Source: Salminus brasiliensis (lineage: Eukaryota > Chordata > Actinopteri > Characiformes > Bryconidae). From it: 64,000 nucleotides of DNA. Of this stretch, positions 47,701-57,196 are shown piece by piece; position 1 is the first letter of the stretch; every line of letters starts with the position of its first letter. The notes under the pieces were generated by a model that saw only the letters and a program-made list of their open reading frames with translations, ran no database searches and had not been told where the DNA came from. The translations under genes and the position numbers were made by a program. The DNA is taken from assembly GCF_030463535.1 (NCBI RefSeq), contig NC_132887.1:19556443-19620442 (forward strand), read 5' to 3'.

Positions 47701-48739
47701 GAGCAGAGCAGAGCTGGGTTATATGGTATCATTGAAAGAACCTGCTTAGGACTGCTGACTACGATTACCCACACCACCCACATAAGATTTATTCAGCATG
47801 GTCCTATGGTGGACACTTTCCATTGATGGTCAGATTAGAGGTAGGGTAATAAATTGTGCCAAACGGACCACAGTTAGTAACCGAAAATCTACAAAGTGCA
47901 TGTACATGGTAAGTGTACCACATAAAAAGCCCTGAAAGTGCAAAGCCAGTTGTATATTCCTCATAAACCCCATGTGTTACACCTCCTTGTCTTCTATTTA
48001 CTGCACATTTAGCACCTGCTCTGCTTGTAAATGAGCAACTTTAAAGTCAGGTTATCCTGTTGTGGTGCTTTTTTGTTTTTGCCTGGTAAATACTGCCCCT
48101 TTCTATGTAGCGTTTTGGTGTGGGCATTATTAGTGTGCCTGCGTTCGCTTGTTTGCACTTTAAAGGCAAAAACACAACTGTCTCTTTCAGCTGAGCTTGT
48201 TTGCTTTTCCGCTGCTGGTGCAGCCACTATCCATTATTCCGCCTGCTTAGCCGAGCAATCGACACTGCTGATGTGAATTCATGCCGCCCTGTATAAATAA
48301 CACATGCTACACTATATACATAAACCATTGGCTCTGAAAAACTGTGTGACCTGCTTGTATGCCATGCTGAATCTGTATCTGAAGTAAAAAAAGATAACAT
48401 TTGGGGGAAATAAGTCCCTTCATTCATGCTAGTGATTTGTTTAGTTGATTGGCTAGTCCACTGTCCACTCGACATACTACCTTCAAGCAACTTTATGTAG
48501 AATCTGTACCTTAAATTAACACCTTTAAAGTCATTGAGATACTACCTTGACTTGTAATAGGGAGAATAGCACCTCTATCATTGCTACTCCACTGCTAACT
48601 GCACTATGTAACTTTGGTTAAGCTGGATGGAAAACGCTTGTATTTGTGTAAAATGCCATAATGTTGCTATACTACCTCAGTCCACATGCTTCTTTCACTT
48701 CAGATGCACTTTAGAAACACATGCGTAATGTGTCTGCTT

Positions 48740-48830
48740 GAGGTTTGGCTCAAAATGCAATTCTCACTCCCAGACTGCAGGGGGAGCCCAGGAGCAAGAA
48801 ATACAAATTCTCCTTGTTTTATTTTTTATT
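48740..48830. repeat. GACTGCAGGGGGAGCCCAGG dispersed repeat
   Basis: CTCCCAGACTGCAGGGGGAGCCCAGGAGCAAGAAATACAAATTC. The core recurs at 4149-4172 and, inverted, at 41244-41262. Confidence 0.6.
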
Positions 48831-49197
48831 TGTACCCATTTTTTCATCACATGCAATGCTCCTGACACTGGGACTGACACACGCCTCCTACGACACGTTC
48901 ACAGCCAGTCAACTGCCACCGATGCAGCGCCATTGGACAGTCAACATGCTTAGAGGAAAGTGCCATGTACCCGGCTCTGATGTGCTGGCCAGCAGACGCC
49001 AGTCAAAGTAATGTGGGGAGAGCAAGTGCCATGTGCCATGCCTGGAGAAGGCAAGGCCAGTTGTGCTCTCTCAGGGTCCCGGCTACTGATGGGGGCCCCC
49101 CATGATGCTGCTTTAAGAGGTGCATTTCACTGTTTATAACAATGTTCCAATGTTACTTTTGTTCAAAGATTTCTGTTGTGCCAGTGGCATTCCCAGT

Positions 49198-49318
49198 ATG
49201 ACCGGTGAGTATCTGGTGTCCTGTGTGCTGGTCACTGTATTGGGTTTGATGGTGGTGAAGTCTCAGCATATGACGGAGGAGCCCTGCTCAGTCCAAATCC
49301 TCGTTCCTGGGCTCAAAG
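49198..49318 (+). CDS. colec11: colec11 exon: start, signal peptide, N-terminal Cys
   Basis: ATG preceded by an acceptor-like TTCTGTTGTGCCAG (exon would begin 49185) or CATTCCCAG (49197). Upstream in-frame GTG/TTG codons were not used because the signal peptide starts cleanly at this ATG. Donor AAAG|GTACAA. Confidence 0.9.
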
Positions 49319-52300
49319 GTACAACACCCTACACCACGCAGCACAACATGTTACTAGTAGCAGCCCAGCAACTCCACTAAGAAGGGGTCTTTACAAGTGT
49401 TTACTTGTGGCTGAGGGCTAAATGCTAGTGCTGTGCCCTTGAGCAATGCAGTCTTCAATAAGTTTCTGCAGTGGGGTGACTGTCCCTGGCTAACATAGAT
49501 CGCTTTAGGCAAAAGGCATCAGCTAAATGTAAATGACCCAACTCTGCATCAGCTAAATGTAAATGTCTATCTCCATCTGGTACATGCTGTGAAATAGCAC
49601 AAGGGTTAGGACTGGGGTTAGCCCTCAGATGGTTGCTTGGTACAATGTAATGTCATAAAATGAAGCTGATGAGCAAGTAACTGCAGTGGCCTTCATAATG
49701 CAATATATCTGTTCTCACAGGGGAACCAGGAGAAAAGGGAGAGAAGGGGGCACCTGGGAGACCTGGGAGAGTGGGACCATCTGGAGATGCAGGTACTGTA
49801 TGATTGAGATTCTGTGAACTACAAGCACAATGTGAAGGACAGAAACATCATCTAATGTAAACACTTAGCCTCTTTATAGCTACAAGATAGGGTCTGTAGA
49901 AACCCACAACTCAAGTGTAAACACAATGGTACTGACAGACCACATGACTACAAGTTTCTGCTTGGTTTCAAAACGAACACGAAGGGAGTGCAGAACTGTA
50001 TAGCATTTTGCAGTTCAAAGGTCATCTGGCTACACTGACCAGAATGCAGTAATGATGAGAAGTGTTTACTGCAGCTCTAATGAAGATTAAGTGATGTTTT
50101 AGCTGGTGGAAATAGAGGGGCCTGTTCATGTCTCTGAGTTTAATTCAGCATTGCAGTCATCCTTGACCTTCTTAGATGGTTTTACACTTTGATTTGTGTT
50201 CAGATCATGATGAAATTATAAGCAATTTTATTTTTATCTTTTAGGTCCTCCTGGAATCAAAGGACAAAAAGGGATCATTGGACGTTATGGAAAAATGGGT
50301 CCTTCTGGATTAAAAGGTAAAGTAGGTTACCAAAGAAGTGCAATTTGGACAGTAATAATCGTTTGATGGTGTCATTCTGCTGCAATTTCTCCTGACCTTT
50401 TTTTTACAGGCTTAAAAGGTGACATGGGAGATCCAGGCCCAAAGGGATTGAATGGAGACCCAGGTAATAATGGCTTTGCTGAGATGATTTTTATAGATTT
50501 TAAATGGCTGCTACATAACCCTGGTGTAACCCAGCCAAAGACATGCCATAGGAAATGTCATGCGCTGTCTGCCAGGAATGGTCATGACAGATTGAAGTAT
50601 ACAGTAGAATATAGCAGTGTCAGGTTACCCTTGACGATAACTCTTATGACATGCCTTGATGTTTGGTGTCATGGCAGCCGTTTTGCATGATCATTTTTTT
50701 AAATGCCCTCTAGTTAGCATATATTTTCAGATTTCATCACAGCTACTTTATGGCAACTTAAAGAATATGAGATAAACATCATCAAAGATGCCATAAATGT
50801 CATGATGTATTATACATGTATTTATAGATCATTATCAGCTATTGCCGTGACAACTATTGTGTTTGACATTGTCAGCCTATACTATATGCACATTTTTGTT
50901 ATGATGGTTCTGAGAGTTGGGAACGATTCACAACCAATACTGTTATCAGTACCGGTACCTAGAATTTGATACCAGTAACCAACAATACTTTAGTGTGGTA
51001 CTATAACTAATGAATAACCCACTCACGTATGCAGTCAAGCACTCAAGTAGCCTTTATGTACTTCACTGAAAGGTCAGAATGTAAAATGTACCAAGCTAAC
51101 ATGTACATGTTGTACCTGTAAGTTTTGTCCTCACGTTTCTTATTGGCCCTGCATATGGAGGCCCATCAGGGTCAGTGATGGGACTAGGAGGGGTTAAGCA
51201 GTGGTCCCATATGGGTTAGATGGGCCTAGATGGCAACCATGTGAGATTAGGGTTGGCTGTAACAATGGGGCTTATTTGGAAAGCCCAACTGTGTTGCTGG
51301 TTGGGTAGTTATTGCATAAGTTTTACTGGCAGTTTGCTTGTCTCCCCAGGCCTTCCCTGTGAGTGTGCACCCTTACGGAAGATGATTGGTGAAATGGATA
51401 ACCATGTTGCACAGTTAACCAATGAGCTGAAGTTTATTAAAAATGGTATGTTCTTGCAATGCACCACAGCACAAAGCTTTATACCCACAGTCCCTACATA
51501 CACATAAAGAGCACATATCAAACCCTGATCCTAGCGATCCCTGCTTTAATACCCCTTAATCAACTCATCAGTGCTTGATCTCCTAAACTGTTTAATCATC
51601 AAACACTTTGTGAAAACCATCAAGCACTATTGCAACAGGTACAACGGAGAAACATGCAGTGAAGTAGTCCTCCCTGGTACAAAGATACAAGATACACAAA
51701 TGCAAGCCTGTGTGTAATCTTCAATTACAATGATGGCATGCACCCACTGTCCACTTATTAGAAACATCTACCTCTATTTACACTCAGTGGCCACTTAATG
51801 AGACCAGGAGAGTGAACCTACTTACCTTCTAGGTTTAATACATGTTAATGACAATCTGCAAACAATCTGTCCATTACATTTTAATACAATTATCACTGCT
51901 CACTGGAACCGTTGTGTGGCTCAACATTAAAGCACAGGGTTATTAATAATGACAGGGTGGTGGGTTTCGAGACCTGAGCTAGGCAAGCTGACAGTCCTTT
52001 GCCGTGGCATGCCTGTCACTGTGTGTGTTTGATCACTAGTAGTGTGTATGGGAAACTTTCTTACCTACACATTGTCTATAGTTTATACATCACATGACTA
52101 TACATACCATACAGTCATGTGAAAAAATTACCTTTTTAAACATGTGTCTGTTTAAACATGTGGACATTTGATCTTTTAATATTGAGAGAAGGAGGTAATA
52201 TAACTAAACACATAAACCTGAAGAGATATCTTTTGCAGATCATTTGCAGATGATTTAAACATATTTAGAGAGGATTCTGAAGGAGCTTGTCTTATTTAAA

Positions 52301-53592
52301 CCTTTAAACATTTAGTTTGGTTTGCTCTTGATTGTTTAAGTGAGTGGTGTCACCATGACCAGATCCAAAGAGCTCTCTGAAGCCTACCGAGGAAACTAGG
52401 TTGTAGATGCAGTTGAGTCTGGGCAGAGATTTGACAAGATCTTAAGATCAGAAATCAGCTGTTCCACTGTCAGCATAAAAATAATTGCAAAAAATAATTT
52501 ACAAGTTTAAAACAACCGTCAGCTTCTAAACCGTCAGCAAGTTCAACCCAAGAGCAGACCATAAAATGCGTAAATAAGTCTCCAGCAAACCTAAAATGAC
52601 ATGGCAGAAGCTTACAGGTAGTACAGGTAATACAGTCCTTCTTGCACACCTCAGATGAAAATCAAACCTCCAAAAACTAGAATATGTGAATGTGTACCAG
52701 CGACTTTCCTGTCACACATTCTGACAAGAACCGCCATTTCTCAAATGACTGAGCAAATCAGAGTGTGGAAACCTGTCCTGTTCGAGCTGGCTATCTGAAC
52801 AAATTCTAATAAAGTGTCTAGTGAGTATTTATACAGTAAAATGTGCGTCAAAGCACTTTATTAGAGTCATCAAGCACTTTATTGACTTTATTGAAGCCTG
52901 CAGTGATGTAGTCCTCCAGGAATGCAGTTTTGGCAGGTCTGGTACAGAGGGAAGATACACACAAGCAAGCCTGTGATCTTTAATTGCAAACATTTTCATT
53001 CAGATGATTACAGAGGTGACTCTTTTTTTCCATGCAGACAGTTTCCAAATCTCAATTTATGCAAACTGACAAAAGCAGTTAGTCAACCATTACCTCTTTT
53101 TTTCTGCTCAACTCTACAATGCACTGTTGTGTACGCTGGGTGCTGCATCGTGATTACAGAAATACAAGTGCTCACTTTTCAGCACTGCCCTCCCCTGCAG
53201 CTGTCGCTGGCGTCAAAGAGACAGACAGCAAGGTGTATCTGCTGGTGAAGGAGGAGAAGCGGTACAGAGATGCTGAGCAGTACTGCCAGGGCAGGGGCGG
53301 GCACCTGGCCATGCCCAAAGATGCCACTGCCAACAGGGCCATCGCCGGGTACATCACGGAGGCCAGCCTCAGCAGAGTGTACATCGGCATTAACGACCTG
53401 GAGCGCGAGGGTCACTTTGTGTATGTGGAGCGCTCGCCTATGAGCACCTTCAGCAAGTGGAGGGAAGGGGAGCCTAATAACGCCTATGAGGACGAAGACT
53501 GTGTGGAGCTGGTGTCTTCGGGGGAGTGGGTGGATGTGGCCTGCTCTCTCACTATGTACTTTGTATGTGAGTTTGACAAAGTATCGATTTGA
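49198..53592 (+). CDS. colec11: collectin-11 (collectin kidney 1), complete coding region
   Basis: A secreted C-type lectin that recognises microbial sugars and, with MASPs, starts the lectin complement pathway; its loss also disturbs embryonic cell migration (3MC syndrome). Coding exons: 49198-49318, 49721-49792, 50245-50316, 50410-50463, 51350-51445, 53201-53592. All introns are phase 1 and GT-AG, giving 268 residues (human 271). Residues 1-23 are a signal peptide. C30 in [15 protein letters not shown] is the N-terminal oligomerisation cysteine. Residues 38-106 are 23 uninterrupted Gly-X-Y triplets, as in the human protein. GLPCEC and an [18 protein letters not shown] coiled-coil neck follow, then the lectin domain from about 150, with cysteines 167, 239, 253, 261. 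EPN (229-231) predicts mannose/fucose-type binding. Oddly, the second calcium/sugar motif WND reads WVD (248-250). The paralogue colec10 is excluded by the [17 protein letters not shown] and EPNNAY matches to COLEC11. Confidence 0.96.
49390..49570 (+). mobile_element. SINE fragment in colec11 intron
   Basis: GTGCTGTGCCCTTGAGCAATGCAG...ATCGCTTTAGGCAAAAGGCATCAGCTAAATGTAAATG. The tail unit GCATCAGCTAAATGTAAATG is present twice (49516-49535, 49546-49565). Same tail family as the minus-strand SINE at 38771-38990. Confidence 0.65.
49721..49792 (+). CDS. colec11: colec11 exon: collagen-like (72 bp)
   Basis: Acceptor TTCTCACAG, donor GCAG|GTACTG. Encodes [19 protein letters not shown] and a few more residues, closely matching human COLEC11. 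Confidence 0.95.
50245..50316 (+). CDS. colec11: colec11 exon: collagen-like (72 bp)
   Basis: Acceptor TTTTATCTTTTAG, donor AAAAG|GTAAAG. Encodes [18 protein letters not shown] and on to GLK, unbroken Gly-X-Y. Confidence 0.95.
50410..50463 (+). CDS. colec11: colec11 exon: collagen-like (54 bp)
   Basis: Acceptor TTTTTTACAG, donor CCCAG|GTAATA. Encodes [18 protein letters not shown]. 54 bp is the classic collagen exon unit. Confidence 0.95.
51085..51265. repeat. dispersed repeat with CCATCAGGGTCAGTGATGG core, in colec11 intron
   Basis: Second copy of the family described at 19535-19750. It ends about 90 bp upstream of the neck exon. Confidence 0.6.
51350..51445 (+). CDS. colec11: colec11 exon: neck coiled coil
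   Basis: Acceptor TTGTCTCCCCAG, donor AAATG|GTATGT. Encodes [20 protein letters not shown] through KFIKN, the trimerising alpha-helical neck. Confidence 0.95.
52108..52645 (+). mobile_element. Tc1-like transposon relic in colec11 intron
   Basis: The left border CATACAGTCATGTGAAAAAATTAC is a typical Tc1-type terminus. 52355 onward starts [12 protein letters not shown], the usual transposase start, then a stop. Later CAGCAAGTTCAACCCAAGAGCAGACC (GRPSKFSPRADR-like) and CCTAAAATGACATGGCAG follow the paired-like domain. Truncated before the catalytic core. Confidence 0.75.
53201..53592 (+). CDS. colec11: colec11 terminal exon: C-type lectin domain
   Basis: Acceptor CCTCCCCTGCAG|CTGTCG completes an Ala codon (KNAVAGV, as in human). 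It encodes the whole carbohydrate-recognition domain and ends CEFDKVSI-stop. It is GC-richer than its flanks. It contains EPN and the unusual WVD. Confidence 0.96.
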
Positions 53593-53959
53593 GTCTCGGA
53601 GTGGGAAAACAATGTATGGTTATATAAAGGAGGGATTTAAGAGGCCTGCATTTGATGGGCAATACAAGGAAATGTTTTATTTTATATATAGACTGACGAG
53701 TGAAGGCATTTATTTTCACAAACATCTCATTAAAACGTCTTTACTGACAGTACACTGTAGAGTTATGGTACATTGAATATTTGTAGGTTTTCAGCATACT
53801 CACTCTGCAGTATAACCTGGTCTATACATTTGGAGTTGCAGTTAATCTGTAGGGGCTTCCGTTTTGTTTAGAGGCCTAATACAATTAGAAGTTTTTATTA
53901 TTATTATTGAATTTATTAATGATTTATATTGTCCTACTCTGTATTTTCATACAGTCGCA

Positions 53960-53965
53960 AATAAA
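53960..53965 (+). terminator. colec11: colec11 poly(A) signal
   Basis: AATAAA about 370 bp past the stop codon, followed by a T/G-rich stretch (TTTGTTGTAATAATTTGAG). No earlier canonical signal was seen in the 3' UTR. Confidence 0.7.
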
Positions 53966-54154
53966 TCTCAATTTGTTGTAATAATTTGAGTCCTTCAGTT
54001 TAGAGAAATGGTCACCACTGAACATGGTCTTGCTGGGGAAGATGAACTACAAGATCAGCTGAATGACTCTAATCTGACCCTCTAAAGCAGTTTATTGTAA
54101 GCTGCTGCTCCCTAGTGGGCATGAAAATGTTTCTTTATGGGATCAACAGTGTTT

Positions 54155-54215
54155 TTTTTTCTATGGGGTAACTCTAGAAACCATTTGTAGCGCCTTTATT
54201 TTGAAGAGTGGATGG
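54155..54215. repeat. end fragment of the AATAAAGGTGCTTCAA MITE family
   Basis: GGTAACTCTAGAAACCATTTGTAGCGCCTTTATTTTGAAGAGTG, a solitary right end just past the colec11 3' end. Confidence 0.5.
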
Positions 54216-54384
54216 TCACACAATGGTCATTACGACAGCACAAAGGTGAGTATACTGACTGGGGAGGTGCAGGTAAAGCTTAGCTAACCAGCTGTCAGCT
54301 TTACAGAATCAGTAATCAGTAAAAAGACAAGTAATCAACAACATAAGAAGACATAAAAACCTAAGACCCCCCCCCAGTGAGCAA

Positions 54385-54480
54385 GCCAAAGGCGACAGTG
54401 GCAAGGAAAAACTGCCTCAGCTGGAGGAAGAAACCTTGGGAGGAAGGAGGGCCCATCCTCCTCTGGTCAGAACTACTTAT
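54385..54480. repeat. GGCGACAGTGGCAAGGAAAA dispersed repeat, copy 1
   Basis: AGCAAGCCAAAGGCGACAGTGGCAAGGAAAAACTGCC...GAGGAAGAAACCTTGGGAGGA...CCCATCCTCCTCTGGTC. A near copy is at 55126-55250; the head of the family is at 28255-28350. Preceded by a C9 run. Confidence 0.8.
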
Positions 54481-55125
54481 AAATTATTGATACCACATAA
54501 AAGTGTTCTACCGCTCAGGTGTGCAGCATAAACATAATATCATAATATAATAATCACAATAATCATGGTGTATTATAACTTAATACACACTTAATATAAT
54601 CACAGTAGTGATGGTAAGAGTAATGAGAGTAATGGTATTTGATGGTGGTAATATTAGTAGTGGCAGATTAAGGTTAGATAGATAGATATGTAGATTTTAA
54701 CAAGGTCTGGTGGGTGGCAGCTGGTCTGACGCAGGTAGAGGGGACCCCAGCGGTCAGCCTTTTAACAGGATAACTTATAACGACCAGAACTAGCTTAAAG
54801 AACAACCTCACTAGCTAAATTTCATCAGTGCTGCGCTTGTACAGAACATGACATCATTGTAGGATGCCCTTGTCAGCAGATAATGTTAGCTAACACTAAA
54901 ATGCAGGGTTACCAAAAGCATGTAAAAAGCTGGTGTGTGAATGTGCAATTTTGACTTGTCGTACATTACAATGTCACAAACTGTCAGGCCCCAAAAGACA
55001 AAAAAATTGAGCTGGCTGGTAGAAATGTGTCCAAATTTTGAATCTGATTTAAAACCACATACAAATATTAAATTCTATTCCATACCAAATTTGTTATTTA
55101 TTTGAGAGTCAGGTCTGAGTCTCTT

Positions 55126-55250
55126 TTGAGCAAGCCAGTGGCGACAGTGGCAAGGAAAAACTCCATTAGATTGAGAGGAAGAAACCTTGCGAGGAACCCG
55201 AACTCAAAAGGGGAACCCATCCTCCTCTGGTCGACACCGGACAGCACAAT
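55126..55250. repeat. GGCGACAGTGGCAAGGAAAA dispersed repeat, copy 2
   Basis: GAGCAAGCCAGTGGCGACAGTGGCAAGGAAAAACTCC...GAGGAAGAAACCTTGCGAGGAACCCGAACTCAAAAGGGGAACCCATCCTCCTCTGGTCGACACCGG. Same orientation as copy 1, about 740 bp away. Confidence 0.8.
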
Positions 55251-56700
55251 AATAAGCAAAACATAGGGGGAAAAATTAAAAAAATACTAAATAATGAGAA
55301 AAATGGCAACTTCGCCATCAAGCGTGAGTGAAATGGGAAAGTTCATGCAGGTATGCATGGTCATGCAGTGAGGTGAGGATGAATTAATGCAAGGTCCCAG
55401 AACAGGACAGCGGGCAGCAGGGCAGTGGAGAGCCAGGTCTGGCAGTACCAGGAAGGCACAGTAAACAGAACTGGGCATCTTAATACATGAGAAAGAGACA
55501 GAAAGAGAACAACATGGCTTGTATCTGACTGGGACAGGATTTGATTCAGTCGTTCAGACTGCAGAAAACCTGACCTGCTTGAAGTGGATATTTGAGCTGC
55601 CTGTAGTCAGTGGGCGAGTTTTTTGTAAGCTGCTGCCCTCTAGCGGCCGTCACCTATCAAGACCTCCTGCCTATGAATAAACGAGTGCAGTGGACTGAGG
55701 GTATCTCTCACTTTCTGGAAAGTCTTCTTCTTCATTTCAGACAAGTTTAGAATGATCCAGTGTGCAGCATAGCATACGTGCGTGCCAATTTTCCTGAAGT
55801 CTTTAAAATTGAAACACGGGTTTAGATTATATTACATTCTCCACTGGGTAAACTCGATTTGCAGACATCATCGTGAAAAAAGACATTATTTCACTCGTCC
55901 GAAACTCTAGACGACTGGAATCCAGACTACTCGTGACCTTTTTGCTGTGCTGTTTATTCAGCCAAGCAGACAAGCCCATGTTATGGGTGGCCGGACCTAA
56001 CGTAACTGAAACCTTCCTACTGCAATATTTAGCTAAGTGCGTTAGTTTCAACACGTCACAAGACTGTCATCTAGTCCAAAAAATTATTTACAGGACGTAG
56101 CTAACGATATAATGAAATTTTATTTTATTAATTATTATTATTATTATTATTTATTTTATTAAATATTATTATAGCTAGCTAGTTTACAGTGTGTGGATGT
56201 GAATCTACAGGAAAGCTGCGCTACTGTAGCCGTACAATGAGCGGTCTGACGTCATTGGTCGATGCAAAAAACCCCAAAAACAAACAAAAAACAAAACCAA
56301 AATTAGAAAATCAATACTGATGTTATTTATATACATTTAAATGACATATACCCCTCTATATTAAAAGTAAGTACTGCAATAATTAATTATTCATGCCATT
56401 GACTGGGACCTCTCTGGTCAAAATTAATCAGCCCCGCTGAAATCTCGTATTACCTCTTAAGTGTGTATGACTGCGTAAAAAGCATGACAGTCCAAGCTAA
56501 CCCCCCCCCCCCCCAAAAAAAAAAACAACAACAAAGAAAATAATTAATTAATTACTTAATTAATACTTAACAAATTAATTACTTAATTTATTACTTATAA
56601 TTTAGATAACATGCCAAAAATACCAAATTAACTGATTAATTTAGCTAATTAACTAATTAAGCTAGCTAGTGCATAGGATAGACGTCTTCTAAGCCTAATC
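55251..56700. other. spacer between colec11 and dcdc2c
   Basis: No gene recognised. Overlapping frames on both strands at 55827-56100 have no family match. Holds (TTA)n at 56128-56155 and a C14-A11 run at 56501-56525. Confidence 0.5.
56501..56525. repeat. C14A11 homopolymer junction
   Basis: 14 C followed directly by 11 A. Length may be unreliable. Confidence 0.85.
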
Positions 56701-56713
56701 ACGTTTCCAGTCG

Positions 56714-56727
56714 GTTTCCATGGAGAT
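56714..56727 (+). promoter_or_regulatory. dcdc2c: X-box-like RFX motif upstream of dcdc2c
   Basis: GTTTCCATGGAGAT, an imperfect inverted repeat close to the RFX X-box form GTTRCCATGGYAAC, 177 bp upstream of the dcdc2c ATG. RFX factors drive many ciliary genes, and DCDC2C is a ciliary/flagellar doublecortin protein, so the position is suggestive. Binding is inferred. Confidence 0.45.
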
Positions 56728-56903
56728 GTATTGACGACCGTTGGGGCGCTGCTAGCTTACCGGCTAATCACATGTGGCGGCGTCCTCCAGCCACCTGCTC
56801 ACACCCAACACCCAACACCTCACACGAATCTCCTTTATCACAAGCTAACTAACGTTTACCGCCTGACTCACAGCTCGTATTATTTACCAGCGTGTTGCCC
56901 AGA

Positions 56904-57196
56904 ATGCCTGAAACCTCCGGCCGGGGCTTTGCTCCTCAGCCTCCGGCCACCAAAAGCATCTTCGTGTACAGGAATGGGGACGCCTTTTACCCTGGCAAAA
57001 AGTTCGTGATCAACCAGCGCCAAACTGCCACTTTTGACAGTTTTCTGGGCTCGGTTACTCGGGGTATTGAGGCTCCATTTGGAGCTGTGAGAAATATTTA
57101 CACCCCCAGAGAGGGCCACAGAATCTTGGGTCTGGAGCAGCTTTCACACGGGGAGGGATACGTCGCAGCTGGAGCTGAGCGGCTGAAGAAGCTGGA
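56904..57196 (+). CDS. dcdc2c: dcdc2c coding exon 1: DCX domain 1
   Basis: 293 bp. Donor CTGGA|GTAAGT splits an Asp codon. The in-frame GTG 12 bp upstream is not a likely start. Confidence 0.92.

Noticed and set aside
49190-50470. A separate short collagen gene
   Set aside because: The Gly-X-Y exons splice in phase with the neck and lectin exons and match COLEC11 in order and length.
49198-53592. colec10 or mannose-binding lectin as the identity
   Set aside because: The N-terminal QILVPGLKG, the 23-triplet collagen length, GEMDN..QLT.ELKFIKN neck and EPNNAY fit COLEC11; COLEC10 differs in these segments and MBL has a different neck.
55827-56100. Overlapping 75-codon frames on both strands
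   Set aside because: Looks slightly more protein-like than background but has no known homologue I can name, no splice context and no promoter; left unassigned.
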